64,000 nt of DNA from Deltaproteobacteria bacterium. Its GTDB lineage: Bacteria > Myxococcota > Kuafuiibacteriia > Kuafuiibacteriales > Kuafuiibacteriaceae. This document shows positions 39,374 to 50,254 of the stretch, piece after piece. The stretch is taken from assembly GCA_016713425.1 (NCBI GenBank), contig JADJPE010000005.1, forward strand, positions 1-64,000. Reading direction: 5' to 3'. Both the position numbers and the translations under genes were made by a program. Within the stretch, counting starts at the first letter, position 1; every line of letters starts with the position of its first letter. The notes below the pieces were generated by a model. The model searched no databases. It had not been told where the DNA came from and was given only the letters and a program-made list of their open reading frames with translations.

Positions 39374-40885
39374 CAGAGCAGCCCTCCGGTGTCGCCGTCG
39401 ATCAGCGTCACCGTGCCAAGCACCGGGAACTCCTTGATGCCGAGGCGGATGTCTGCCGGCAGCGAGTTGAGCTTCAGATCGCCTTGTCGGTCGCCGATCT
39501 TGCGCACTCCGTCGGTGTCACGAATGACGTTGAAGACGTCGGACCAGGCGATCTCGCCGACCGGGTTGCCGTCAGCGTCTTTGATGTTGAAGCCGAAGTC
39601 GACGAGCGGGTTCGGTGTGCCGTCGGGCTCGCTCACGCGGAACATCGCGGCGAGGTTCTGCTTCACCCGCTCGCGAACCGTCGCCTTGGCCGCGCCCTGG
39701 CGCAGGTAGATGCGCGCCTCGACGTTGACGGTGCGGTACACCGGGTTCTGCACCGAGACCTGGAACGTCAGCGTGCTCGGGTACACCACCGTGACTTGCT
39801 CGAGCACCGCCTGCTTGAGGGACGCGGTCGGCAGCCCGCCGCCTTGCGGGATGACATAGAGCACGCCGCTGTTCTCCGCGACCGTGGTGTCCTCGTTGGA
39901 GGTGAGCATTAGCGCTCGCGCCACACCCGGAACACGCCGAGCATTCACCTCGAAGTCCTCCCGGGTGACGGTGCGAGTCAGCGTGCGAAGGCTCTCCGGG
40001 GCGAGCAGTTTGGCCGAGGCGACGCTCTGTCGGTCGGAGCCTCCGGAGGCAGGCTCGACGTTGGTGACGGAGACCTGCACCGGGCGACCGTGGGCGTCGT
40101 TGAACACGCCCTCGATGACCACGAGGCTGCCGGCCTCGACGTTGCCGCCGGCACCGCCTCCGGTCTTGTAGCTGGCGCTGATCGTTCCCGACGGAGGCGC
40201 GCCGCTGGTGCCGTTGCCGAAACGCACCGTCGCGCGGTCGTTCTGATCGACGAGCACCAAAAAGTGGCGGTCGTTGGGTCCCGACCCGAGCAGGCTCTCC
40301 TCCTCGACGTAGGCTCCGTTGGCCGCGGAGACCACGGCCGAGCCGTCGAGGTACGGCGTACGGTCCAGGATGATGTCGAGGCCAGCGAGACCCCGGGCGT
40401 CGAAGAGCTGCGAGTGGGTCTGGGAGTTCTCGACCACCCCCACGGCCGTTGGCGGGTCGGAGCCAGCGGGAATCAGCACGTCGGCGAGGAGCTGGAAGCG
40501 CACTGGCTCGGTCACCTCTTGGGTGCGCACGACGGTGCCGGCCGGGATGATCACGTCGGCGGTGGGCACCCGCGCCAGGTTGAAGACCACCTCGGCCGTG
40601 GCCGCCCGTGCTCCGTGGAGCCGGTAGCCGAGCATGCGCGCCAGGGCGATGACGTTCTTGCGCTGGGTGGCGGTGACGAGCCGCGACTCTCGAGCCTGCG
40701 CGTCGAGATAGAAGGTCACGACGTCGCCGACGAAGGAGTACATCTCCAGGAGCACGTTGCCGAAGGTGGCGACCGAGAAGTCGCTCCAGTCCGGGAACAC
40801 GCTCCTGACAAGCGCGATGAGCCGCGCCCGCAAGGCATCGAAGTCCTTGTCGGTGTAATCGACGCTTGGGGGGCAAGATGGCCAA
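39373..40885 (-). CDS. baseplate wedge protein J-like (frameshift at the N-terminus)
   Basis: The natural start appears to be TTG 40885 behind GGTGGAGG, giving MAILPP and, after removal of one base in the G6 run at 40868-40873, SVDYTDKDFDALRARLIALV. The J family pattern follows: FGNVLLEMYSFVGDVVTFYL, RKNVIALARMLGYR, an insertion domain, LRTLTRTVTREDFEVNARRV and a C-terminal region. gpJ forms the peripheral wedge of contractile tails. A start inside element B (near 40908) would place coding sequence in the regulatory motif and is rejected. Confidence 0.8.
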
Positions 40886-40903
40886 CGCGCGAACCTCCAC
40901 CGA

Positions 40904-40935
40904 GGCAAAGCGCCGGCCGCGGGAGGTGGGGACAG
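40904..40935 (-). promoter_or_regulatory. late-region element B (YTGTCCCCA-N15-GCTTTGCC)
   Basis: Minus strand CTGTCCCCA-N15-GCTTTGCC, followed by GGTGGAGG, the ribosome site of the gpJ-like gene. It begins right after the stop of the gp25-like gene. Confidence 0.65.
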
Positions 40936-41334
<399 letters not shown>

Positions 41335-41347
41335 GGCTCGCTCCCGG

Positions 41348-42022
41348 TCATGGCACGGGCACCGCGGCGCGAGCGTTCTCGAGCTGCTCGACGATGGCGT
41401 CGAGCGGCGGGATCACGTCGTCGAGGGGGCGGCCGGCGAGGTCGGAGAGGTCCGGGATCTCGGGCAGCCCCAGGATGCCGAGGAAGATGTTGATGAGGCC
41501 GATGAGCTTGCCGAGGCTCGCCAGGGCCTTGCCGACGTTGGCGGCCTCCTGGGCGACGTTCGCCTGCGCGCACTGAGCAATGGCCATCAGCCCGGCGTCC
41601 TCCAGGTTGGTGGCGCGGTCGATGGTGCCGAGGATCTGCTGCATCTGCTGCTGCAGGTGGAGCAGCATGCTCCGCGCCTGCCTCAGCGTGTCGATGACCA
41701 GGTCGATGAGGCCGATGATGGTCAGCGGCAGCGAGAGCTGCGGGATGAGCTTGAGGAGCTTGGCGACCTTCTCGGCGAGGTCGGGCAAACACGCGGCGAG
41801 CACCGTCGGGTCCGGTGGCGGGCCCAGCGTGTCCGGGATCGCCTTGATGCAGTTGAAGACCGCGACGACGGTGTCGATGATGTCGAAGATCGGCACCAGC
41901 GGCGTGAGCGCGGGCTGGATCACCTCCATCAGGTTGATGCGCTCGATCTGAACGCCGCCGGGGAGCGTCAGGTTCAGCGGGTCGGGGATCTCCGGGATCT
42001 CGATGCAGATGGGTAGCGCCAT
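41348..42022 (-). CDS. hydrophobic helical protein between spike and gp25, unknown
   Basis: 224 residues with Pro-rich start (PICIEIPEIPDPLNLTLPGG) and alternating hydrophobic helices: VPIFDIIDTVVAVFNCI, LPLTIIGLIDLVIDTLRQAR, LGKLIGLINIFLGILGLPEI. Between them lies a Gln-rich helix (LLHLQQQMQQILGTID). It starts beside the spike gene, where PAAR-type tips or tail-delivered proteins are usually placed, but no PAAR or enzyme motif is seen. The amphipathic nature fits membrane contact. No family is recognised. Confidence 0.5.
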   Translation of the reverse strand: MALPICIEIPEIPDPLNLTLPGGVQIERINLMEVIQPALTPLVPIFDIIDTVVAVFNCIKAIPDTLGPPPDPTVLAACLPDLAEKVAKLLKLIPQLSLPLTIIGLIDLVIDTLRQARSMLLHLQQQMQQILGTIDRATNLEDAGLMAIAQCAQANVAQEAANVGKALASLGKLIGLINIFLGILGLPEIPDLSDLAGRPLDDVIPPLDAIVEQLENARAAVPVP

Positions 42023-42035
42023 GCTCGTCCTTCCC

Positions 42036-42614
42036 TCAGATCGGATCCGGAATGGGACGCACCGCGCGCCCAGCGATGGTCACGGTGGTGGCCTCCAGGC
42101 TGATGGCACCGACCGCGCGGATGGTGATGGCGGTCGTGCCCTCCAGCGTGATGGTGTTCTCCTCCGCGTCGAAGAGCAGGTGGTCGCCGGTCTTGCGGTT
42201 GGTCAGCTTGAGCTTGCGGCTGTCCTTCGACTCGTCGAGCTCGATGCGGAACGTGGGCGTCGCGATGACGCGGTTGTCGGGCGGGTCCTTCTGCGCTTCT
42301 TCGGGGACCTCGCTCTCGCCGTTCGGCTTCCCCCAGTGGGCGCTGAGGTAGTACGGAGCATCGACGTCGCCCTGGTTGAAGAAGAGCGCCACCTCGGCGC
42401 CTTCCTCTGGCACGGCGAAGAAGCCGTGGTCTTTCATGCCGCCGCCCGAGGTGCCGAGCGGCCAGGCCCAGGCGCTGAACGGCTCCAGCACACCGGGCAC
42501 GCAGACCCGAACGCGTCCGAGACCCTCCGGGTCCTTTCGGTCGGTGACGTAGCCGACGTACATGCCCAAGAGCCGCGAGTCGTGGGTGCCGATGTCGTCG
42601 TCGAAGCTGCTCAT
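42036..42614 (-). CDS. baseplate spike protein with gp5/VgrG-type OB domain
   Basis: 192 residues. GMYVGYVTDRKDPEGLGRVR with VCVPGVLEPFSAWAWPLG and FFAVPEEGAEVALFFNQGD is the OB-fold of gp5, gpV and VgrG proteins. The C-terminal part, NTITLEGTTAITIRAVGAIS then LEATTVTIAG, is a short run of the beta-helix needle. It forms the central spike that pierces the envelope. It overlaps the hub gene by four bases. Confidence 0.85.
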   Translation of the reverse strand: MSSFDDDIGTHDSRLLGMYVGYVTDRKDPEGLGRVRVCVPGVLEPFSAWAWPLGTSGGGMKDHGFFAVPEEGAEVALFFNQGDVDAPYYLSAHWGKPNGESEVPEEAQKDPPDNRVIATPTFRIELDESKDSRKLKLTNRKTGDHLLFDAEENTITLEGTTAITIRAVGAISLEATTVTIAGRAVRPIPDPI

Positions 42615-43879
42615 CGCGTCCCCTCCGGGTCGCCCGCGCCGAGCGGCCTGCCGTCGCGGCGGTACTCGATGCGGGTGCTGCCGCTCTCGGGGTCGACCAC
42701 CTCGACCTGGGTCATCTCGCTGTCCTCGCGGGGCTGGGACGTGTTGCGCGAGCCGCCTTGCTGGCGCTGCGACTGCGCGACCGCTCGCGCACGTCGGCCC
42801 GTTCCGTCTCGGGTCAGCCTGAGCTCGCAGACGTAGCCCGAGGCCGAGATCACGTGTTTGGCCTCCTGCACGTAGTACTTGCCGGACAGAAGCCCCGAGA
42901 TGCCGCGCACCTCGACGATGCTCTTGGCGTGCAGCGTCGGGTCACCGACCACTCGAATCGAGAGCTTCACCGTTGCTCGCTCGGCGCGTCGGAAGCGGGC
43001 TTGCGACTCTCGCTGGGCCCGGGCCTCGGTGGTCACCGAAGTCGGGTGCACGGTAGCCGTCGCGTTGCGAGTTTCGAGCGAGGTCGAGCCGGTCTCCGGA
43101 TCCACCACCTCGACGACCTCGCTGATGGTGGTGCGGTCGGCTGTGCCAGCGGTTGCCGACGCCTCGACGGTCGCGCGCTGCAGCGGATTGCGACCGCGAA
43201 CCGTGACGCGCCCAGCTCGGCGCACCAGATCCGACTCCACGTTGACGCTGAGGAGGTCACCCCGGCCCGGGTCGGCATACCAGGTGAAGACGTGCGTGGG
43301 CGCGGCGTCCTGGCGTCGCTCGTGGAAGTGGAAGCCGCCGTCGTCCACGTAGAACTCGAACTCCTCGCGGGCAGCGAGGCGCCGGAGGAATCGCGCGTCG
43401 GTCTCGGCGGTCTGGCTGATGACGTCGAGGGTCTCCTCCGTGTCGTCGACGTCGACGAACTGGCCTTCGTAGCCGTGCTCCTCGGCGAGCTCCCTGGCGA
43501 CCTCGGCACGGGTGACGTTCTCCCAGTTCCGCGTCTTGCTCTCGCGGTTCATCAGAGCCGAGAGCGCCTGGCCCTCGACGGTGAGTGTCGAGAAGCCCTT
43601 GAGCTTCTTGATGACCACCCGCCGCGGTACCGACATGTTGCCCGGGTAACCCCAGGACACCTCGAGGACGGCGCCACCCATGAGGTCTTCGCGGTCGAAG
43701 AGCGCGAGGTCGAAGTTGTCGAGCTGCAGCGAGACCTTGTCCGCCTTGCGCTCGGCGTCCTCGAAGGTAAAGCCGATGAGGCGGCTGCCGAGGTCGAGCG
43801 GCTCGCCGCTGCCGGACTTCTCGTCCGGCAGCAGCGTGATGCGCACGCCCGGCGCGCTGCGGTCGATCACCGGGTTCAC
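42611..43879 (-). CDS. baseplate hub protein, late control D / gp27-like
   Basis: 422 residues: GFTFEDAERKADKVSLQLDN, LEVSWGYPGNMSVPRRVVIK, ELAEEHGYEGQFVDVDDTEE, VISQTAETDARFLRRLAARE and EFYVDDGGFHFHER. These are the characteristic segments of the gpD/gp27 hub that carries the spike. A C-terminal VVDPESGSTRIEYRRDG repeats VVDPETGSTSLETRN from the middle of the protein, an odd internal duplication. It overlaps neighbours on both sides by four bases. Confidence 0.85.
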   Translation of the reverse strand: MNPVIDRSAPGVRITLLPDEKSGSGEPLDLGSRLIGFTFEDAERKADKVSLQLDNFDLALFDREDLMGGAVLEVSWGYPGNMSVPRRVVIKKLKGFSTLTVEGQALSALMNRESKTRNWENVTRAEVARELAEEHGYEGQFVDVDDTEETLDVISQTAETDARFLRRLAAREEFEFYVDDGGFHFHERRQDAAPTHVFTWYADPGRGDLLSVNVESDLVRRAGRVTVRGRNPLQRATVEASATAGTADRTTISEVVEVVDPETGSTSLETRNATATVHPTSVTTEARAQRESQARFRRAERATVKLSIRVVGDPTLHAKSIVEVRGISGLLSGKYYVQEAKHVISASGYVCELRLTRDGTGRRARAVAQSQRQQGGSRNTSQPREDSEMTQVEVVDPESGSTRIEYRRDGRPLGAGDPEGTR

Positions 43880-44220
43880 GAGGCGGCCTCCTTGCGCCCG
43901 GCCTCACCGAGAATCACGTCGGTGAGCACGCGCAGGCTCGGGATGAACAGCCTTCGGCCGGACTCGATGACGAGCGTCGGGTCCACGATGGGATCCGGCT
44001 GGAAGTCGGCGATGGCCCACCAGTAGCCGCAGGCCCGCGGCAGCGGCGCAAAGTAGCGCCCCGCCAGAGCCCAGAGCGTGTCGCCCTGCACGACCAGGTG
44101 CGTCCGGTTGTCGACGTGGGCGCGATAGCGGTACGGCTCACGGTCGGTGAGAGCCAAGAGGCCGTCCTCGCCGCGAACGCCGAGGGCGAAGCCGTAGCGA
44201 GAGCCTACGCGCGGCGGCAC
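43876..44220 (-). CDS. LysM-containing baseplate protein
   Basis: GTG 44220 is the start. The 114 residues contain a LysM motif (HLVVQGDTLWALAGRYF) followed by a WWAIADFQPDPIVDPTLVIE segment and SGRRLFIPSLRVLTD. LysM baseplate proteins (P2 gpX-like, or the second half of Afp7/Pvc7) clamp the tube to the hub. It lies directly after the CIS_tube-like gene; in injection systems the two are often one protein. Confidence 0.75.
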   Translation of the reverse strand: MPPRVGSRYGFALGVRGEDGLLALTDREPYRYRAHVDNRTHLVVQGDTLWALAGRYFAPLPRACGYWWAIADFQPDPIVDPTLVIESGRRLFIPSLRVLTDVILGEAGRKEAAS

Positions 44221-44221
44221 G

Positions 44222-44731
44222 TCACACCTCCTCCCGCAGCTCTTCGGAGGTGACGCGCACGTCGAGGATCTCCTCGAAGGTCACCGTCGCGGCGTAGACC
44301 AGCACCCGCCCGTCGATGGCGACCTGCCGGTACTGAAACTCCACATCGGTCACCACCGTCTCGACGGTGATCACCTCGGGCCAGATGAAGAGCGTGCGCG
44401 GTGGGGCCGTGTCGACCACGCCCTCGGTCCCGGAAGGTGGCACTGTCAGCGCCCGGATGAACGAGCGGAACTCCATGATGTCTGGCTCGCCCGGTTGCTC
44501 GGCGGCGAAGAAGCGGTCGAGGTAGAACTCCACGCCGGCGAGCGAGCGGTTGGCTGTGGACTGGAACTGGAGCACCTGGTGCGAGAGCCCAGGCACCGCG
44601 AGCCGACTCCAGTTGACCTGGACCTTCTCGGTGAGCTGCGTCGGATTGAACAGACACTCCATCGACTCGCCGCTCGTGACGTTCACGAGGACGCAGCGTG
44701 GAGGGCGGACCATGGCGAGTTCGATCGGCAT
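44222..44731 (-). CDS. CIS_tube-type protein (Afp7/Pvc7 N-terminal domain-like)
   Basis: 169 residues: MESMECLFNPTQLTEKVQVN-type start (CLFNPTQLTEKVQVNWSR), then VPGLSHQVLQFQSTANRSLA, VEFYLDRFF, LTVPPSGTEGVVDTAPPRTL and VITVETVVTDVEFQYRQVAI. The FNPTQ box and the late VxFQYR strand are typical of the domain that adapts tube to hub in extracellular contractile injection systems and related phage tails. Its neighbours (tape measure upstream, LysM downstream) agree. Confidence 0.7.
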   Translation of the reverse strand: MPIELAMVRPPRCVLVNVTSGESMECLFNPTQLTEKVQVNWSRLAVPGLSHQVLQFQSTANRSLAGVEFYLDRFFAAEQPGEPDIMEFRSFIRALTVPPSGTEGVVDTAPPRTLFIWPEVITVETVVTDVEFQYRQVAIDGRVLVYAATVTFEEILDVRVTSEELREEV

Positions 44732-44740
44732 CCCGGTCTC

Positions 44741-47554
<2,814 letters not shown>

Positions 47555-47557
47555 GGC

Positions 47558-47830
47558 CTACGACCTCCGCTTTCCGGCCTTCTCGATCTCCTTGGCTTCA
47601 CGAGAACGCTGCTGGCCGATGCGCTCGAGAAACCAGTCGCGGTCGGCGGTGGTCATGGCGAGCACCTCCGACAGACTCGCGCCAAGGCCCGAACCTCCGT
47701 GCTGTCGCCAGCACATCTGGAAGATGCCCTCGCGCCAGCCATCGAGGTCTACCCCTGGAAAGAGCTCGTGCGGCCCCGGCGACGTGCCGCCCTCTCCTTG
47801 CCGGGCATGAAGAAGGTCCGATCGAAAGGG
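47558..47830 (-). CDS. tail assembly chaperone, -1 frameshift extension
   Basis: In the -1 frame relative to the chaperone gene the text runs FRSDLLHARQGEGGTSPGPH, then WREGIFQMCWRQHGGSGLGA, LSEVLAMTTADRDWFLERIG and QQRSREAKEIEKAGKRRS, ending 3 bases before the tape measure start. It has no good start codon of its own after 47749. A slippery heptamer lies at 47824-47830. The two-product arrangement (G and GT) before the tape measure is almost universal in long-tailed phages, so this segment is probably made only as a fusion with the upstream protein. An open frame continues upstream to 47866. Confidence 0.55.
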   Translation of the reverse strand, partial: PFRSDLLHARQGEGGTSPGPHELFPGVDLDGWREGIFQMCWRQHGGSGLGASLSEVLAMTTADRDWFLERIGQQRSREAKEIEKAGKRRS

Positions 47831-48522
47831 AGGTCGACCTCCTGGGTGGCGAAGCACTCGGGGCACTCGATCTCAATGCCGGTGTCCACACCGCAGTCGA
47901 CCCGGTCGAACTCGTCGACGAGGAAGTCGGCATCGCGCAGGCTCAAGTCCTCGATGAACTTCTTCTTGTCCCGCGCCTCGACGCCTTCGACCTCGAGCAC
48001 GCGGAAGGCCAGCATCGCCGAGAGGAGCTGGTCGCCCGCGTTGCGCCGGAGCTGCGGGAGTTTGCGCTCATCGGCGCCGGTGAGCAGCCGGAACCAGACC
48101 CGCTTGCCGGCGTCGGGCAGCGTCGTCTCGAAGCGGTTCCCCGCGAGCAGCGCGGCGCGGCTGTCCTCGGACAGCGGTCGGCAAGGTAGCTCGGCGAGGT
48201 CCAACTCCCATTCGATGCGCGCACGGCAGGCCTCGCTGTGGCAGTTGATCGCGAAGGCGTAGGTCGGGCCGTAGGTGAGCGCGCGGATCTGCAGCAGCGC
48301 GAAGAACCGATCGCCCTGGAGCACCACGCCCCAGTCGATGGGCTTCTCGCCGAAGTCGTAGGGCCCCGCGTCGAGCGTCTCCTCCCAGCAGGCCGCGAGC
48401 AGCTCGTCCACCTGGCCGCCAGACTTCGCGAGGCGCCGATCGGCGAGGACCCGCTCCTCGCGGACCTTCATGCCGCGGATTCGGCCACTGAGCCCCGACG
48501 GGCAGGTGATGATTTCGGACAT
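47749..48522 (-). CDS. tail assembly chaperone / T4-type baseplate-assembly protein with Cys motifs
   Basis: ATG 48522 lies behind AGGAGGTG. The 257 residues begin MSEIITCPSGLSGRIRGMKV and contain LLQGDRFFALLQIRALTYGP-type text (VLQGDRFFALLQIRALTYG), a Cys/His pair (CHSEAC), RVWFRLLTGADERKLPQLRR and a second pair ECPECFATQEVDLPF. This is the T4_baseplate-like protein found before the tape measure in contractile phages; the four Cys/His probably hold zinc. The -1 frameshift site is 40 codons-equivalent of sequence before its TAG stop region, so a longer second product is expected. Confidence 0.65.
   Translation of the reverse strand: MSEIITCPSGLSGRIRGMKVREERVLADRRLAKSGGQVDELLAACWEETLDAGPYDFGEKPIDWGVVLQGDRFFALLQIRALTYGPTYAFAINCHSEACRARIEWELDLAELPCRPLSEDSRAALLAGNRFETTLPDAGKRVWFRLLTGADERKLPQLRRNAGDQLLSAMLAFRVLEVEGVEARDKKKFIEDLSLRDADFLVDEFDRVDCGVDTGIEIECPECFATQEVDLPFDRTFFMPGKERAARRRGRTSSFQG
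47824..47830 (-). promoter_or_regulatory. candidate -1 ribosomal frameshift site, C CCT TTC
   Basis: On the minus strand CCCTTTC stands in X-XXY-YYZ phase within codons CTC CCT TTC. Slipping back by one base lets Pro and Phe tRNAs re-pair on CCC TTT and leads into the frame that ends at 47558. It is not among the strongest known heptamers, so the call depends on the genetic context. Confidence 0.5.
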
Positions 48523-48557
48523 CGGCGCGCACCTCCTGGAGATGGGTCTCCCGGGAA

Positions 48558-48589
48558 GGCAAAGCGCGCGGCGTCAGGGGTGGGGACAG
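48558..48589 (-). promoter_or_regulatory. late-region element C (YTGTCCCCA-N15-GCTTTGCC)
   Basis: Minus strand CTGTCCCCA-N15-GCTTTGCC followed by GGAGACCC, 35 bases before the chaperone start. It restarts the minus-strand tail genes after the two opposing cargo genes. Confidence 0.65.
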
Positions 48590-48645
48590 CGCGGACGGAC
48601 AGCGCAAGTTGAGTCGAATGCCTGCCTGTCGGAAACTGCCCAAGG

Positions 48646-48990
48646 ATGTCTGAGCCCGTCACCATGTTTGCCAAGACCACGGCCTTGTTCGTGGCGACGG
48701 CCGTTGCCGAGATCATCGGCTGCTATCTCCCGTACCTCTGGTTGCGCAAGGGGGGCTCGGCCTGGCTTCTGCTACCGGCCGCCATCTCTCTTGGCGCCTT
48801 CGCGTGGCTCCTGTCGCTCCATCCGACAGCCGCCGGTCGCACCTACGCGGCATACGGAGGGGTCTACGTGTCGACGGCAGTGCTCTGGCTCTGGTTGGTC
48901 GAGAAGCAGCAGCCAGACCGCTGGGACGTGATCGGAGCCTCGGTGTGCCTCGTGGGCATGGCCATCATCGTGCTGGGACCCCGTGGCTGA
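48646..48990 (+). CDS. ynfA: YnfA family (UPF0060) membrane protein
   Basis: The protein is a near-textbook YnfA: TALFVATAVAEIIGCYLPYL, WLRKGGSAWLLLPAAISLGA, FAWLLSLHPTAAGRTYAAYG and GVYVSTAVLWLWLVE, four membrane helices. ATG 48664 would give the usual family length of 108; ATG 48646 adds six residues. YnfA is a small inner-membrane protein related to SMR-type transporters and has been linked to export of cationic drugs. It is encoded against the surrounding tail genes, with its own gap on each side, as a cargo (moron) gene. Confidence 0.9.
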   Translation: MSEPVTMFAKTTALFVATAVAEIIGCYLPYLWLRKGGSAWLLLPAAISLGAFAWLLSLHPTAAGRTYAAYGGVYVSTAVLWLWLVEKQQPDRWDVIGASVCLVGMAIIVLGPRG

Positions 48991-49084
48991 CGCAGTGGAC
49001 ATAGCGGCGCTCGAAGCGGTTGCGAAGGGGTCGTGATTCAGTGATCCCTTCCCTGGACAAGCTCGTGGAGCCGGAGATCATCGA

Positions 49085-49762
49085 ATGAACGAATCACCCC
49101 CGACGCTCTATCACGGTGCCCGTGTCGTGCTGGGTCGCGGAGACGCGATTCCGCCGCGCGACGGCTTCGTTTACTTCACTCCAAGCCTCGACGCGGCGAT
49201 CTGGGCGGCAGAGCTCTCGGAGGGTGACGGCGAGCCCCGTGTCTATGCGGTAGCGGTCACAGGCTCGACAGAGAACGCTGAACAACAGCCCGACTACACC
49301 GCGCCACCGCATCCAGCGATGTCGTGGCGCTCCCGAGAACCGCTGACGGTCCTCAGTGAGGTCACAGAGTGGACCCACTATCACGGTACGCGCGCTCACC
49401 TCCGTCCCGGTGACCTGATAAAGCCCGGACACGCGGCGAACTTCGGCCCTACGCCCCGATCGGCGAACTTCGTGTACTTCGCCCGAACCTTGGACGCCGC
49501 GATCTGGGGCGCCGAACTGGCCGCCGGCGAGGAGCCAGGACGCATCTACCTCGTTGAACCGACGGGAGAGATCGAGAACGACCCAAACCTCACGAACATG
49601 AGGTTCAGGGGCAATCCGACCAAGTCCTTTCGTTCGAGGGCGCCCCTTCGCGTCGTTGGTGAGCTCCAGGGGTGGGCAGGTCATCCGCCCGAGACAATTC
49701 GCGCGATGAAGAACGGGCTCGCGCGACTCGAACAAGAAGGCGTCGAGCCGGACGACGATTGA
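49085..49762 (+). CDS. arr: rifampin ADP-ribosyltransferase (Arr) with a second, degenerate Arr domain
   Basis: Residues about 98-225 match Arr enzymes throughout: YHGTRAHLRPGDLIKPGHAA, NFVYFARTLDAAIWGAELAA, RIYLVEPTGEIENDPNLTN, GNPTKSFRSRAPLRVVGEL and PPETIRAMKNGLARLEQEG. Arr transfers ADP-ribose from NAD+ to rifampin and inactivates it. Residues about 7-95 repeat the same pattern in weaker form: YHGARVVLGRGDAI, FVYFTPSLDAAIWAAELSEG, VYAVAVTGSTEN and SWRSREPLTVLSEVTEW. The usual Arr is one domain of about 140 residues. GGAG lies 7 bases before ATG 49085. It points against the tail operon, beside ynfA. Confidence 0.9.
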   Translation: MNESPPTLYHGARVVLGRGDAIPPRDGFVYFTPSLDAAIWAAELSEGDGEPRVYAVAVTGSTENAEQQPDYTAPPHPAMSWRSREPLTVLSEVTEWTHYHGTRAHLRPGDLIKPGHAANFGPTPRSANFVYFARTLDAAIWGAELAAGEEPGRIYLVEPTGEIENDPNLTNMRFRGNPTKSFRSRAPLRVVGELQGWAGHPPETIRAMKNGLARLEQEGVEPDDD

Positions 49763-49778
49763 CATCCCCCCCCTCCGT

Positions 49779-50240
49779 CTACTGAACCAGCTCGAAGAAA
49801 TCGTACGTCAGCGTGACCGACTCGATGACGTTCTCGTCCGCCTCGTTGTCCCAGTCGCCGGCGACGAACTTCACAGGCCAGGCGCGGGAGAGCGACCAGC
49901 GGCGCAGGGTGGTACCGTCGCGGTCCTGCTGCACGATGTCGAGGTTGCGCTTGTAGAAGACGTCGTTGAGGCCGAGCCCGCTCGAGGTGATGGCGACGTC
50001 CTGGAACCAGTCGAAGAGGTCGCGGTCCTGAGTAGCGCCGCGCTCGAGCGTGACGTCGGCGAAGGTCAGGCGGCCCGGGCTCTTGTTGGGGATGAGCGAG
50101 CCGCCCTCGAAGTACTGCACGTTGGCGACCTCGACCGAGAGCTCGCTGCACTTCTGAAAGCCGGCGTGGCCGATGTCGTCGATCTCGACGATGAACTTGA
50201 ACTTCTTGTGGAAGCTGCGGGGATTGCCGATGACCGCCAT
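49779..50240 (-). CDS. tail tube protein (gp19/TIGR02241-like)
   Basis: 153 residues: NPRSFHKKFKFIVEIDDIGH, AGFQKCSELSVEVANVQYFE, GGSLIPNKSPGRLTFADVTL and ERGATQDRDLFDWFQDV. The FxVEI, FxxxSELS and GG..PxKxPGR segments are diagnostic of the T4 gp19-like tube family that includes Afp1/Pvc1 of injection systems. Stacked hexamers form the inner tube. It follows the sheath gene by 14 bases. Confidence 0.9.
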   Translation of the reverse strand: MAVIGNPRSFHKKFKFIVEIDDIGHAGFQKCSELSVEVANVQYFEGGSLIPNKSPGRLTFADVTLERGATQDRDLFDWFQDVAITSSGLGLNDVFYKRNLDIVQQDRDGTTLRRWSLSRAWPVKFVAGDWDNEADENVIESVTLTYDFFELVQ

Positions 50241-50254
50241 GGTGTCCTCCTACG

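Noticed and set aside
39373..40908. Start of the gpJ-like gene at 40908
   Set aside because: That TTG lies inside the conserved GCTTTGCC box of element B and gives an Arg/Trp-rich N-terminus unlike the family. TTG 40885 behind GGTGGAGG plus one base correction gives the family start.
48646..48990. A small multidrug resistance (EmrE-type) pump
   Set aside because: The four helices are similar in size, but EIIGCYLPYLWLRK, SLHPTAAGRTYAAYGG and the overall order are specific for YnfA/UPF0060.
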